This document shows positions 25,653 to 35,402 of a stretch of DNA of 50,962 bases, piece by piece. Source of the stretch: Equibacterium sp963662035 (GTDB lineage Bacteria > Bacteroidota > Bacteroidia > Bacteroidales > UBA932); the NCBI GenBank assembly GCA_963662035.1, contig CAVLDO010000013.1, forward strand, positions 1-50,962, read 5' to 3'. The translations under genes were made by a program, and so were the position numbers. The notes beneath the pieces are model-generated. The model saw only the letters and a list, made by a program, of their open reading frames with translations. It was not told the DNA's origin and did not search any database. Every line of letters begins with the position of its first letter. The first letter of the stretch is position 1.

Positions 25653-27056
25653 ATGGCATCTGTAGTGATAATGCCCAAACAGGGGCAGTCGGTAGAGAGT
25701 TGCATTTTAACCGAATTCAAAAAAAACAAAGGGGATAAAGTCGCAGTAGGCGACATTCTCTTTTCATATGAGACGGACAAAGCCTCCTTTGAGGAGGAGT
25801 CCAAAGTAGAAGGGACTGTTCTCGCGGTCCTTTACAGTGAAGGGGACGAAATACCCGTGCTGGCCAATGTTATGGTGATAGGGCAGGAGGGGGAGGATAT
25901 CTCCGATATCGCCGCAGGTGCGGCCTCCTCTCCCGCAGCTGAAGCTCCCGCCGCCACGGCAGATGCGGCCCCCGCAGCCGCATCTAAAGCACAAAGCGTG
26001 CAGACTCCCCAGGTGAGCGTGCACGGCTGCGCCCCCGCGGCCGAGGCCGTTGAGGGCAGGCGCGCCATCAGCCCCCGCGCAAAGGCCCTTGCGCAAAAAC
26101 TCGGGGTTAACCTGGCGTATGTCACCGCCACCGGTCCCGAAGGACGCATAATAGAGCGTGACATAGAGGCGGCGGCTGCCGCCGGAGCCCGCCTCACCCC
26201 TCTGGCCGCGAAAATCTCTGCCGAAACCGGCGGTGCGGCACCCGCAAGCGGCAGCGGCCTTAACGCAATGGTGCGCTCCTGCGACCTGGGCGCCGCAGCG
26301 GCAGCCTCTCCGGCTCCCGCAGTCAAGGCCAGTCAGGATATGCCGCAGAAGGGAGAGGACTTTGAGGTGCGCAAGCTGAGCAACATCCGCAAGGTGATAG
26401 CCAAGAGCATGTACGCGAGCCTGCAGAATTCAGCACAGCTGACCCACCACCTAAGCGCCGACGCTCGCCGTATCCAGGCTCTGCGCAAGCAGGCCAAGAA
26501 GGCGCTGGAGGAGGGCAGGGTGGATGTCAACATCACCCTCAACGACTTTGTGTGCTACGCGGTGATAAAGGCTCTCAAGAAGTTCCCCAACGTGAACACC
26601 CATTTCCTGGGCGACAGCATCAAATATTTCAGCAAGATACACCTGGGTCTGGCGGTGGACACCGAGCGCGGCCTGATGGTGCCGTGCGTGAAGAATGCCG
26701 ACGACCTCTCGATAGCGGGGCTCTCCCGCAACCTCAAGCAGGTTGCCGACGCCTGCAAGAAGGGGAACATAAACCCCGACATCCTCAGCCCCGAGGCGGC
26801 CACATTCACCGTATCCAACCTGGGCAACTACGGGGTGGAGATATTCACCCCCATCATCAATTTGCCGCAGAGTGCGATTCTGGGCGTGAACACCATAGTG
26901 CCCCGTCCCAAGGATCTCGGTGGCGGGGTGTATGCGTTTGTGCCCCACATCGGTCTTAGCCTTACATACGACCACCGCAGCATAGACGGCGGCGAGGCGA
27001 CCCGCTTTTTGAAGCAGATTGCCGTTGAAATCGAAAATCTCGAAGTTGAATTCTAA
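25653..27056 (+). CDS. 2-oxoacid dehydrogenase E2 (dihydrolipoamide acyltransferase)
   Basis: 467 residues from the ATG at 25653; the upstream in-frame ATG would sit before the promoter box. The single lipoyl domain (residues 1-80) has its lipoyl Lys in YETDKASFEEE. An Ala/Pro-rich linker (~85-130) leads to the E3/E1-binding domain, ISPRAKALAQKLGVNLAYVT and GPEGRIIERDI (~138-175). A second Ala-rich linker and the acyltransferase core follow, with the catalytic DHRSIDGG near the C-terminus. It forms the core of a pyruvate or branched-chain 2-oxoacid dehydrogenase complex with the next two genes. First gene of the eight-gene run. Confidence 0.94.
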   Translation: MASVVIMPKQGQSVESCILTEFKKNKGDKVAVGDILFSYETDKASFEEESKVEGTVLAVLYSEGDEIPVLANVMVIGQEGEDISDIAAGAASSPAAEAPAATADAAPAAASKAQSVQTPQVSVHGCAPAAEAVEGRRAISPRAKALAQKLGVNLAYVTATGPEGRIIERDIEAAAAAGARLTPLAAKISAETGGAAPASGSGLNAMVRSCDLGAAAAASPAPAVKASQDMPQKGEDFEVRKLSNIRKVIAKSMYASLQNSAQLTHHLSADARRIQALRKQAKKALEEGRVDVNITLNDFVCYAVIKALKKFPNVNTHFLGDSIKYFSKIHLGLAVDTERGLMVPCVKNADDLSIAGLSRNLKQVADACKKGNINPDILSPEAATFTVSNLGNYGVEIFTPIINLPQSAILGVNTIVPRPKDLGGGVYAFVPHIGLSLTYDHRSIDGGEATRFLKQIAVEIENLEVEF

Positions 27057-27070
27057 AAACATACTGCACA

Positions 27071-28432
27071 ATGACAGATCTTGCAATAATAGGTGGCGGC
27101 CCCGCCGGTTACGTGGCTGCCGAGAGGGCAGCAGCCAAAGGGCTCGGCGTGATCCTCTTTGAGAAGAGAGAACTGGGAGGCGTCTGCCTCAACGAGGGGT
27201 GTATCCCCACCAAGACGCTGCTCTACAGCGCCAAAGTGTATAATTATGCCTTGCACGGCGACAAATACGGCGTAAAGGCCGGCGAGGTGGAGTGCGACTA
27301 TGCCAAAATAGTGGCCCGCAAAGACAAGGTGGTGCGCAAGCTGGTGGGCGGTGTCGCCGCCGCGATGAAGGCCGGCAAGGTCACCGTCGTAAAAGGCGAA
27401 GCAATGATAGAAGGCCGTGGCGCTGAGGGCATCACCATCAGCTGCGGCGGCGAGAAGTACGTTGCGGCAAATCTGCTCATCTGCTCCGGAAGCGAGGCGG
27501 CGGTGCCCCCGATTCCCGGCCTCAAGGAGGCGGGCGATGCGGTGGTGACCAACCGCGAGATACTCGCGCTCAAGGAGCAGCCCAAGGAGCTGGTGGTCAT
27601 AGGCGGCGGCGTGATAGGAATGGAGTTTGCCGCATTTTTCAACACCCTCGGCACCAAAGTCACCGTGGTGGAGATGCTGCCCAAGATTCTGGGGCCGCTC
27701 GACGACGAAATCAGCGCTGCGCTGCAGAAGATATATGCCAAGCGCGGCATAGAGTTCTGCCTGGGCTGCAAGGTCACCGGCATAGAGAAGAACACCGTGG
27801 TGTATCAGAGCCCCGACGGCAGGGAGTGCCGCGTGAGCGGAGACCGCATACTGCTCTCCGTGGGGCGCCGCTCCAATATCAAGGGCATCGGCCTGGAAAA
27901 CATCGGTGTGGAGGCAGAGCGCGGCATCAAGGTTGACAACCGGATGCGCACCAACATCCCCAACGTGTTTGCTGCGGGCGACTGCGTGAGCGGCTATCCT
28001 ATGCTGGCGCACGTGGCCAGCCGCCAGGGCGAGATAGTGGTGGCCAATCTTACGGGAGGCAATGAAATGATGCGCACCGAGGCTGTCCCCAGCGTGGTGT
28101 ACACCAACCCCGAGGTGGCCTGCGTGGGCCTCACCGAGGCGGGGGCCAAGGCCGCCGGCAAGGAGTATAAGGTCGTGAACCTCCCTATGGCATACGCCGG
28201 CCGCTTTGTGGCGGAGAACGAGGGGGGCGAAGGCTTCTGCAAGGTGATTGTCGGAGCGCGCCACGGCGAGATTCTTGGCGTGCATATGATGGGCAACACC
28301 TCCAGCGAGATTATCTACGGCTGCTGCATCGCCATAGAGATGGAGATGACCGTGGAAGAGCTCAAGCAGATAATCTATCCTCACCCCACCGTGAGCGAAA
28401 TAATCAAGGAATCCGTTTTTTCACTGAAATAA
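27071..28432 (+). CDS. lpdA: Dihydrolipoamide dehydrogenase (E3)
   Basis: 453 residues. It reoxidises the lipoyl groups of E2 with FAD and NAD. The FAD motif GGGPAGYVAAERAAAKG opens the protein. The redox disulfide is GGVCLNEGCIPTKTLL (residues ~36-51). The NAD-binding motif is VIGGGVIGMEFA. The dimer-interface His-Glu pair is in YPHPTVSE at the C-terminus. Spacing is 14 bases after E2 and 17 before E1. Confidence 0.97.
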   Translation: MTDLAIIGGGPAGYVAAERAAAKGLGVILFEKRELGGVCLNEGCIPTKTLLYSAKVYNYALHGDKYGVKAGEVECDYAKIVARKDKVVRKLVGGVAAAMKAGKVTVVKGEAMIEGRGAEGITISCGGEKYVAANLLICSGSEAAVPPIPGLKEAGDAVVTNREILALKEQPKELVVIGGGVIGMEFAAFFNTLGTKVTVVEMLPKILGPLDDEISAALQKIYAKRGIEFCLGCKVTGIEKNTVVYQSPDGRECRVSGDRILLSVGRRSNIKGIGLENIGVEAERGIKVDNRMRTNIPNVFAAGDCVSGYPMLAHVASRQGEIVVANLTGGNEMMRTEAVPSVVYTNPEVACVGLTEAGAKAAGKEYKVVNLPMAYAGRFVAENEGGEGFCKVIVGARHGEILGVHMMGNTSSEIIYGCCIAIEMEMTVEELKQIIYPHPTVSEIIKESVFSLK

Positions 28433-28449
28433 TCTAACACAACACACTT

Positions 28450-30924
28450 ATGCCTAAATCACAATTCGCAGATCCCGATTTTTTGAGAAAGCCGGGAGAA
28501 GTAAAGATTGCACCTATCCCCGTCAATCAATACAACAAGACAATAAAAGACGAGCTCAAAGAGAAAAACTTCTCCAAGGATGATCTCAAGCACATCTATC
28601 GCGACATGTTCACCATCCGCGAGTTTGAGACGATGCTCAACCTGGTCAAGACCACCGGCGGCTACAACGGCGTGGAGTACAACAACCCCGGTCCCGCCCA
28701 CCTCTCGATGGGGCAGGAGGCGGCCGCTGTGGGTATGGCGTACAACCTCACCACAGACGACTTCATATTCGGCAGCCACCGCAGCCACGGCGAGATTCTG
28801 GCCAAAGGCCTGCGCTCGATAGAGATTCTCGACGATGACTCCCTTACCAAGATAATGGAGGAGTTCTGGGGCGGCAAGACCCTCGAAGTGGCCAAAAAGG
28901 GCTTCAAGGGGGGCAGCGTAAAGGATCTCGGAATGCACTTCCTCCTCTACGGAGCAATGGCTGAGATCTTTGCCCGCACAACAGGCTTCAACAAGGGCCT
29001 CGGCGGCAGTATGCACACTTTCTTCACCCCGTTCGGAATCTATCCCAACAACGCCATCGTGGGCGGCAGCGGCTCCATTGCCGTGGGTGCGGCCCTTTAT
29101 AAGAAGGTCAACCGCAAGAAGGGCATAGTAGTGGCCAACTTGGGCGATGGCGCCCTGGGCCGCGGCCCGGTGATGGAGGGTATGACGTTCGCCTCTATGG
29201 ATCAGTTCACCCAGCTCTGGGAGGGCGATATGAAGGGAGGCCTGCCGCTTATCTTCAGCATTATGGACAACCAGTACGCGATGGGAGGTCAGACCCGGGG
29301 CGAGACCGAGGGGTACAACTTCGCGGCCCGCATCGGCGCCGGCTTCAACCCCGACAGCATGTTTGCCGAGCGCGTGGACGGCTACAACCCCCTGGCTGTC
29401 ATCGACGGCTTCCGCCGCAAGATGGCGCTGCTGGCAGAAAAGAAGGGCCCCGCGCTGCTGGATATCGTAACTTACCGCTATGCGGGCCACTCGCCCAGCG
29501 ATGCCTCCACCTACCGCACCCCCGAGGAGATCAAGGCCTGGGAGGCAATCGACTGCATCAAGTGCTTTGGCGAGAAGCTGGTTGAGGCGGGCGTCGCCAC
29601 CGAGAAGGAGCTGGAGGCTATCCGTGACAAGCAGAAGAGCATAATATTCGAGATGTATAAGCTGGCCATAGACCTGGAGGTTTCTCCCCGTATGGATCTC
29701 GCAAAGGAGAGCGAGCTCCTGGGCGAAATGATGTTCAGCAACGGCAGCGCGGACTCTATGAGCGACGCTGAGCCCGAGGTGAATATGCCGCTTGAAGAGA
29801 ATCCGCGCATAAAGCAGCTCGCCGGCAAAGAGCGTTTTGCATTTGACGCCAACGGCAAGCCTTTCAGCGCAATCAAGACCTTCGGCATCCGCGACGCCCT
29901 GTTCGAGGCCATAATAGACCGCTTCTACAAAGACGCCTCCCTGATAGCCTACGGCGAGGAGAACCGCGACTGGGGCGGCGCATTCGCCGTGTACCGCGGC
30001 CTGACCGAGGCTCTGCCTTATCACCGCCTGTTCAACTCCTCCATCAGCGAGGCGGCTATTGTGGGCACCTCCATCGGCTATGCGATGTGCGGCGGCCGCG
30101 TGATTCCCGAGATAATGTACTGCGACTTCCTCGGCTGCTGCGGCGACGAGGTGTTCAACCAGCTGCCCAAGTGGCAGGCTATGAGCGGCAACATCCTTAA
30201 GATGCCGGTGGTGCTGCGCGTTTCCGTGGGCAGCAAATACGGTGCACAGCACAGCCAGGACTGGACCTCGCTCTGCGCCCATATCCCCGGGCTGAAGGTG
30301 GTGTTCCCCGCAACCCCCTACGATGCCAAGGGACTTATGAACGCAGCCCTGCAGGGGACCGACCCCGTGATATTCTTCGAGAGCCAGCGCATCTACGGCC
30401 AGGGAGAGGAGTTCCACAAGGGAGGCGTTCCCCGGGAATACTATGAAATCCCCATCGGCGAGCCCGACATTAAGAAGGAGGGCAGCGATGTGACAATCCT
30501 GAGCATCGGCGCCACTCTGTACCGCGCTATCAAGGCCGCCAAGCTCTTCGAGGAGAAAGGCATCAGCGCTGAGGTGATAGACGCCCGCAGCCTTGTCCCG
30601 TTCAACTACGACAAGGTGATAGAGTCGGTGAAGAAGACCGGCAAGATAATAATCGCCGCCGACTCTTCGGCACGTGGATCGTTCCTCAACGACCTGGCAA
30701 GCAACATAGCAAGCTTTGCATTCGACTATCTCGACGCCGCTCCGGTGGTGCTGGGCAGCCGCAACTGGATCACCCCCTGCCACGAACTGGAAGAGGCGTT
30801 CTTCCCCCAGCCCGAATGGTTTGTGGACGCTTACCACGAGCGCATCGCCCCCATCGCAGGGTATGTACCCACAGCGAATTTCACCGATGCAGAGCTCAAG
30901 GCCAGGGCTAAAGCTGGAATTTAG
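28450..30924 (+). CDS. 2-oxoacid dehydrogenase E1, fused alpha and beta subunits
   Basis: 824 residues. The N-terminal half is E1-alpha, with the ThDP motif GDGALGRGPVMEGM to a Asn-bearing IMDNQYAMGGQTRGE (residues ~230-285). The C-terminal half (~475-824) is E1-beta (FNSSISEAAIVGTSIGYAM, CCGDEVFNQLPKW, LEEAFFPQPEWFVDAYHERI). Such single-chain E1 enzymes are common in Bacteroidota. They are annotated as branched-chain, pyruvate or generic 2-oxoacid dehydrogenases; the substrate cannot be fixed from sequence. The first ~45 residues are a charged extension. It decarboxylates the 2-oxoacid and passes the acyl group to E2. Confidence 0.94.
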   Translation: MPKSQFADPDFLRKPGEVKIAPIPVNQYNKTIKDELKEKNFSKDDLKHIYRDMFTIREFETMLNLVKTTGGYNGVEYNNPGPAHLSMGQEAAAVGMAYNLTTDDFIFGSHRSHGEILAKGLRSIEILDDDSLTKIMEEFWGGKTLEVAKKGFKGGSVKDLGMHFLLYGAMAEIFARTTGFNKGLGGSMHTFFTPFGIYPNNAIVGGSGSIAVGAALYKKVNRKKGIVVANLGDGALGRGPVMEGMTFASMDQFTQLWEGDMKGGLPLIFSIMDNQYAMGGQTRGETEGYNFAARIGAGFNPDSMFAERVDGYNPLAVIDGFRRKMALLAEKKGPALLDIVTYRYAGHSPSDASTYRTPEEIKAWEAIDCIKCFGEKLVEAGVATEKELEAIRDKQKSIIFEMYKLAIDLEVSPRMDLAKESELLGEMMFSNGSADSMSDAEPEVNMPLEENPRIKQLAGKERFAFDANGKPFSAIKTFGIRDALFEAIIDRFYKDASLIAYGEENRDWGGAFAVYRGLTEALPYHRLFNSSISEAAIVGTSIGYAMCGGRVIPEIMYCDFLGCCGDEVFNQLPKWQAMSGNILKMPVVLRVSVGSKYGAQHSQDWTSLCAHIPGLKVVFPATPYDAKGLMNAALQGTDPVIFFESQRIYGQGEEFHKGGVPREYYEIPIGEPDIKKEGSDVTILSIGATLYRAIKAAKLFEEKGISAEVIDARSLVPFNYDKVIESVKKTGKIIIAADSSARGSFLNDLASNIASFAFDYLDAAPVVLGSRNWITPCHELEEAFFPQPEWFVDAYHERIAPIAGYVPTANFTDAELKARAKAGI

Positions 30925-30927
30925 GCT

Positions 30928-32127
30928 ATGGACGACGACAAAAGCCACAGAACAGGTGTTATGGAGGTGGAGAATGTAAACGCCCACCTCCATACCCCCT
31001 ATTCTTTCAGCGCCTTCGAGAGTATTCCGCAGGCGATGAAAATGGCCGCCGAGCAGAATGTCAAGGTGGTCGGAATAAACGATTTCTACTCTATGGAGGG
31101 CTATGCCGAATGGGACTGCGAAAGCCGCGCCAGAGGCCTATATCCCCTGTTCAACATAGAGTTCATATCCCTTAACGCGGCAGACAGGCAGCGCGGGGTG
31201 AGGGTCAACGACCCCAACAATCCGGGGCGCACCTACCTCAGCGGCAAAGGGCTCGCCTATCCCGTGACCCTCTGCGGAGAGCCGGCCGAAAAGCTGGCCA
31301 AGGTGCGCGAGGAGTCCAACAAGCAGGTCAAGGCGATGTGCGACAAAGTCTCCGGACTTTTCAAGGCCAACGGCCGCGACTTCGGTTATAATTATGAGCT
31401 GATAAAAAGCGCCCTGACTCTGGGGTCGGTGCGCGAGAGGCATCTGGCCAAGGCCATCCGCCACGCGGTGGAGCGCCTGTTCCCCGAAGCGCCGGAGGCG
31501 GCGGCCTTTTACAGCAGACTCTTCGGCGGCAAGGCCCTCAAGAGCGACCATTGCGACAAGGCCGGCATAGAGAACGAGATCCGCTCCAACCTGCTGAAGG
31601 CGGGCGGGGCGGCCTTCGTGCCCGAGACTCCGGAGGCGTTTCTGCCGATGGAGGAGGTGCGCCGCATAATCCTGGAGGCCGGGGGCATCCCCACATACCC
31701 GTTCCTGGCCGATGATTCAAAAGGCGGATTCACCGACTTTGAGGAGGATCTGCAGGATGCGGCCGCAATGCTCAAGAAGCGCGGCTTCTACAGTGTGGAG
31801 TTCATCTCCACGCGCAACTGCCCGCAGGCGTTGGAAAAGTATGCGCAGTATCTCTGGGATCAGGGGTTTGTGGTGACCTTCGGCAGCGAGCACAACACAC
31901 CCGCAATGGAGCCGGTGATGCTCACCTGCCGCGGAGGGGTGCCGCTGAGCGACAGCCTCAAGCTGCTCAACTACCAGGGGGCGTGCGTGATAGCGGCCCA
32001 TCAGAAGCTCCGGGCAGAGCGCGGATACGGCTACCTCGACAGCGAGGGTCGGCCCCGCATCGCCGCCCGCGAGGAATTCATAGACCTGGGCGACAGTCTT
32101 ATCAAGGCTGTCGTGCACGGCAAGTAA
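30928..32127 (+). CDS. PHP-domain metal-dependent hydrolase of unknown substrate
   Basis: 399 residues; the ATG at 30928 follows the E1 stop by 3 bases (a second ATG at 30961 is possible). Metal-binding PHP motifs are visible: HLH at residues 20-22, an acidic site in GINDFYSMEGYAEW, FNIEFISL, and SEHNTP near residue ~315. PHP proteins are phosphoesterases or polymerase-associated nucleases; this one has no polymerase domains and a ~150-residue helical insertion. Its place between E1 and the sugar aldolase fusion suggests a metabolic phosphatase-like role, which is inference only. Confidence 0.75.
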   Translation: MDDDKSHRTGVMEVENVNAHLHTPYSFSAFESIPQAMKMAAEQNVKVVGINDFYSMEGYAEWDCESRARGLYPLFNIEFISLNAADRQRGVRVNDPNNPGRTYLSGKGLAYPVTLCGEPAEKLAKVREESNKQVKAMCDKVSGLFKANGRDFGYNYELIKSALTLGSVRERHLAKAIRHAVERLFPEAPEAAAFYSRLFGGKALKSDHCDKAGIENEIRSNLLKAGGAAFVPETPEAFLPMEEVRRIILEAGGIPTYPFLADDSKGGFTDFEEDLQDAAAMLKKRGFYSVEFISTRNCPQALEKYAQYLWDQGFVVTFGSEHNTPAMEPVMLTCRGGVPLSDSLKLLNYQGACVIAAHQKLRAERGYGYLDSEGRPRIAAREEFIDLGDSLIKAVVHGK

Positions 32128-32141
32128 CAAGATCTCAAAAA

Positions 32142-34103
32142 ATGAAAGAAATAGACAATCTCATAGAAGTGTCGCGCCGCTACGGCGCCGACAGCCGGTT
32201 TGTGATTGCTGGGGGCGGCAACACCTCCTACAAGAGCGCCGACAGGCTCTGGGTCAAGGCCAGCGGCCACGCCCTCGCCACAATAGATGAAGACGGCTTT
32301 GCGGTTCTGGACCGCAGCCTGCTGGACAAGATGGGGGAGAAGGTGTACAGCGCCGATGCCGCCGTGCGCGAAGAGCAGGTCAAGGAGGACCTCGCGCGCG
32401 CCTGCATCACAAAGGACCGCCGTCCGTCGGTGGAGACATCGCTGCACAATGCGATGTCGGCCCGCTACATAGTGCATCTGCACCCTACTGCTGTGAACGG
32501 CGTGATGTGCAGCAATAATGCAGGGCAGCTCTGCCGCGAGCTGTTTGCCGACCGGGCGCTCTTTGTGCCCTACACCGACCCCGGCTACACCCTCTTCAAA
32601 AAGGTGTATGACAGCATCGGGGAATACCGCGCATCCAAAGGCCGCGAGCCCAAAATAATAATGCTGCAGAACCACGGCGTGTTCGTGGGAGCCGACACAA
32701 TAGAGGAGATAGATGCCATCTACGATGATATGATGGCCAAGATTCTCTCCCGTACCTCAGAAATAGACCTTTCCCCGACCCCGGTGTGCGACTGCGTCAC
32801 CGAGGTGGTGCCTGCGCTCCGCGCGGTTCTCTCACGCGGCGGCCGGGGCTCCAAGATAGTCAAGGTGGTCAAGAACGCCCTGGTGGACTCCTTCCTGGAG
32901 AGCGCCGAGGCCTTCAGTCATGTGGCCGCGCCCTTCACTCCCGACGGTATAGTCTATTGCAAGTCGGCATACATTTATATTGAGGGGAGAGATGCCGCCG
33001 ATATCACTTCCAAGGCCGAGAACGCCATAGAGGAGTATGTGGCCGGGCGCGGCTACACCCCCAAGGTGATTGCAATCAAGGGGATTGGCCTGCTGGCCAC
33101 AGGTGACAGCGCCCGCGCCGCAAACATAGTTGCTGAGGTGTTCCTGGATTCTATGAAGGTGGCCCGCTATGCCGCTTCGTTTGGCGGAGAGCATCCGATG
33201 ACCGCCGCCCAGATCGACTTCATCGACAACTGGGAGGTGGAGAATTACCGCCGCAAGGTGAGCGCATCCGCCGCCCGCGGCCGTGCGGAGAATCAGGTCT
33301 ACATAGTGACCGGCGCCGCGCAGGGATTCGGAGAAGGTATCGCCCGCTGCCTGGTGGGCGAGGGGGCGGATATTGTTGTGGCCGACCTCAACGAGACCAC
33401 CGGATGCGCCACTACGGCCAGCCTCAACTCTCAGTGCAAAAACAACCGCGCGATATTTTTCAAGACCGACGTCACCGACCCCGAGTGCCTCGCTCGTCTG
33501 GTGAAGACGGCCGTGTGCGAGTTCGGCGGCGTGGACGTGTTCGTAAGCAACGCCGGCATCGCCATCGCAGGCGACCTGGCGGCGATGACTCCCGAGAAGT
33601 TCGACCTTGTGACACGCATCAACTACCACGGATTCTTCTACTGCGCCAAGGCGGTAGCTCCCGTGATGAAGGCGCAGAACCGCCGCGATGCGGAGCGCTA
33701 CGGCGATATAATACAGATCAACTCCAAGAGCGGTCTGGAGGGGAGCAAGGCCAATTTTGCCTACGCCGGCAGCAAGTTCGGCGGACTCGGGCTGGTGCAG
33801 TCGTTTGCGCTGGAGCTGGCCCCCGAGCGCATCAAGGTCAACGGCATCTGCCCGGGCAACTATCTTGACGGCCCGCTGTGGAGCGATCCCGACAAGGGGC
33901 TGTATGTGCAGTATCTGGCGGCAGGCAAGGTGCCCGGCGCCAAGACTGTGGAGGATGTGCGCGAATATTATCTCTCCAAGGTGCCTATGCACAAGGGGTG
34001 CACCCCGGCCGATGTCACCAAGGGCATTCTATATCTTGTGGATCAGACCGGCGAGACGGGGCAGGCGCTCCCGATCACCGGCGGCCAGGTGATGCTTAAA
34101 TAA
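32142..34103 (+). CDS. Bifunctional class II aldolase / short-chain dehydrogenase
   Basis: 653 residues from the ATG at 32142; the upstream in-frame ORF overlaps the PHP gene and is not needed. The N-terminal half (~1-380) is a class II aldolase/adducin domain with VIAGGGNTSYKS and zinc ligands in HLHPTAVNG and a further His in MLQNHGVFVG. The C-terminal half (~385-653) is a short-chain dehydrogenase: TGAAQGFGEGIA nucleotide site, SNAGIAIAG, Ser and the catalytic YAGSK. This fusion is the RhaD/RhaE-like type known from rhamnulose-1-phosphate and related sugar-phosphate routes. It would cleave a ketose phosphate and oxidise the aldehyde or a polyol. Confidence 0.87.
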   Translation: MKEIDNLIEVSRRYGADSRFVIAGGGNTSYKSADRLWVKASGHALATIDEDGFAVLDRSLLDKMGEKVYSADAAVREEQVKEDLARACITKDRRPSVETSLHNAMSARYIVHLHPTAVNGVMCSNNAGQLCRELFADRALFVPYTDPGYTLFKKVYDSIGEYRASKGREPKIIMLQNHGVFVGADTIEEIDAIYDDMMAKILSRTSEIDLSPTPVCDCVTEVVPALRAVLSRGGRGSKIVKVVKNALVDSFLESAEAFSHVAAPFTPDGIVYCKSAYIYIEGRDAADITSKAENAIEEYVAGRGYTPKVIAIKGIGLLATGDSARAANIVAEVFLDSMKVARYAASFGGEHPMTAAQIDFIDNWEVENYRRKVSASAARGRAENQVYIVTGAAQGFGEGIARCLVGEGADIVVADLNETTGCATTASLNSQCKNNRAIFFKTDVTDPECLARLVKTAVCEFGGVDVFVSNAGIAIAGDLAAMTPEKFDLVTRINYHGFFYCAKAVAPVMKAQNRRDAERYGDIIQINSKSGLEGSKANFAYAGSKFGGLGLVQSFALELAPERIKVNGICPGNYLDGPLWSDPDKGLYVQYLAAGKVPGAKTVEDVREYYLSKVPMHKGCTPADVTKGILYLVDQTGETGQALPITGGQVMLK

Positions 34104-34124
34104 CCGCTTCTAAAATCAGACACT

Positions 34125-35402
34125 ATGAAAACTAAAGCAGTCAGACTTTACGGCAAAGACGACCTCAGGCTCGAGGAGTTCGAACTCCCCGCAATCGCGG
34201 ACAACGAGATTCTGGCCAAGGTCGTGAGCGACAGCATCTGCATGTCGACCTACAAGGCGGCCCATCAGGGGGCGGACCACAAGCGTGTGCCCTCTGACGT
34301 CGCCACAAACCCGGTGATTGTGGGGCACGAGTTTGCGGGGGAGATTGTGGAGGTGGGCTCCAGGTGGAGCGGAGAATTCCGCCCCGGAGACAAATTCTCA
34401 ATACAGCCGGCGCTCACCTGGGAAGGGGGACCCGTGGGGGTTCTCTCGGCCCCGGGCTATTCTTACCGCTATATAGGCGGCGACGCCACCTACATAATAA
34501 TCCCCAACGAGGTGATGGAGCAGGGGTGCCTGCTCCCCTACAGGGGGGAGGGTTTCTACCCTGCATCGCTGAGCGAGCCGCTCTCGTGCGTGATAGGGGC
34601 TATGCACGCCTGCTATCACACCACTCCCGGCAGCTACAGGCACGATATGGAGATTAAGCAGGGGGGCAAGATGGCCCTTCTGGCGGGTGTCGGCCCGATG
34701 GGGCTGGCCTGCATCAACTATGTGCTGCACCGCGAAGACCGCAGGCCCTCGCTGCTGGTTGTAACCGACATAGACCAGGCCCGCCTGGACCGCGCTGCAA
34801 CCCTCTACACAAAGGAGTTTGCCGCATCGCGCGGGATAGAGCTGCGCTATGAGAACACCGGCGCGGCCCCGGATCCGGTGGCGCTGCTAAAGGAGATTTC
34901 CGGCGGCAGCGGCTACGACGAGGTGGTGGTGATGGCCCCCGTGGCTTCTGTGGTGGAGCAGGCCGATGCCATACTTGCATTTGACGGCTGCCTCAACTTT
35001 TTCGCCGGCCCCGGCCGCGCCGATTTCAAGGCTCCGTTCAACTTCTACAACGTCCACTACTCCTCCACCCACGTGGTTGGAACCAGCGGCGGCAATACCG
35101 ACGATATGAAGGAAGCTCTGCACTATATGGGGCTCGGAATGGATCCGGCGGGGCTTGTGACCCACATCGGCGGCCTCAACGCGGTGATTGACACCACGCT
35201 TAACCTCCCTTCGGTGCCCGGCGGCAAGAAGCTCATCTACACCCATCTGGATATGCCGCTCACAGCAATCGCCGACTTTGCCGCTCTCGGGCAGAAGAAC
35301 CCCGTGTTCCGCACTTTGGCTGAAATATGCGCCGCTAACAACGGACTCTGGAGCGTAGAAGCCGAGCAGTATCTGCTCTCCAATGCCGACAAACTATGCT
35401 GA
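34125..35402 (+). CDS. Zinc-type dehydrogenase (sorbose-1-phosphate-reductase-like)
   Basis: 425 residues. A medium-chain dehydrogenase with the catalytic-domain motif VGHEFAGEIVEVG (residues ~66-78) and a Rossmann site ALLAGVGPMGLACINYVL (~186-203). The structural-zinc Cys cluster of classical alcohol dehydrogenases is absent. The length and insertions resemble L-sorbose-1-phosphate reductase-type polyol dehydrogenases; this is a family-level guess. It overlaps the next gene by 7 bases and follows the aldolase fusion after 21 bases, so it probably acts on the same sugar or polyol phosphate. Confidence 0.82.
   Translation: MKTKAVRLYGKDDLRLEEFELPAIADNEILAKVVSDSICMSTYKAAHQGADHKRVPSDVATNPVIVGHEFAGEIVEVGSRWSGEFRPGDKFSIQPALTWEGGPVGVLSAPGYSYRYIGGDATYIIIPNEVMEQGCLLPYRGEGFYPASLSEPLSCVIGAMHACYHTTPGSYRHDMEIKQGGKMALLAGVGPMGLACINYVLHREDRRPSLLVVTDIDQARLDRAATLYTKEFAASRGIELRYENTGAAPDPVALLKEISGGSGYDEVVVMAPVASVVEQADAILAFDGCLNFFAGPGRADFKAPFNFYNVHYSSTHVVGTSGGNTDDMKEALHYMGLGMDPAGLVTHIGGLNAVIDTTLNLPSVPGGKKLIYTHLDMPLTAIADFAALGQKNPVFRTLAEICAANNGLWSVEAEQYLLSNADKLC

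Noticed and set aside
28459..30993. 844-residue minus-strand ORF opposite the fused E1 gene
   Set aside because: It is a shadow of a well-matched 824-residue enzyme on the plus strand; its translation is His/Val/Ala-rich without any recognisable domain. The same applies to other long antisense ORFs, such as 7072-8775, 16146-17828 and 27053-28384.
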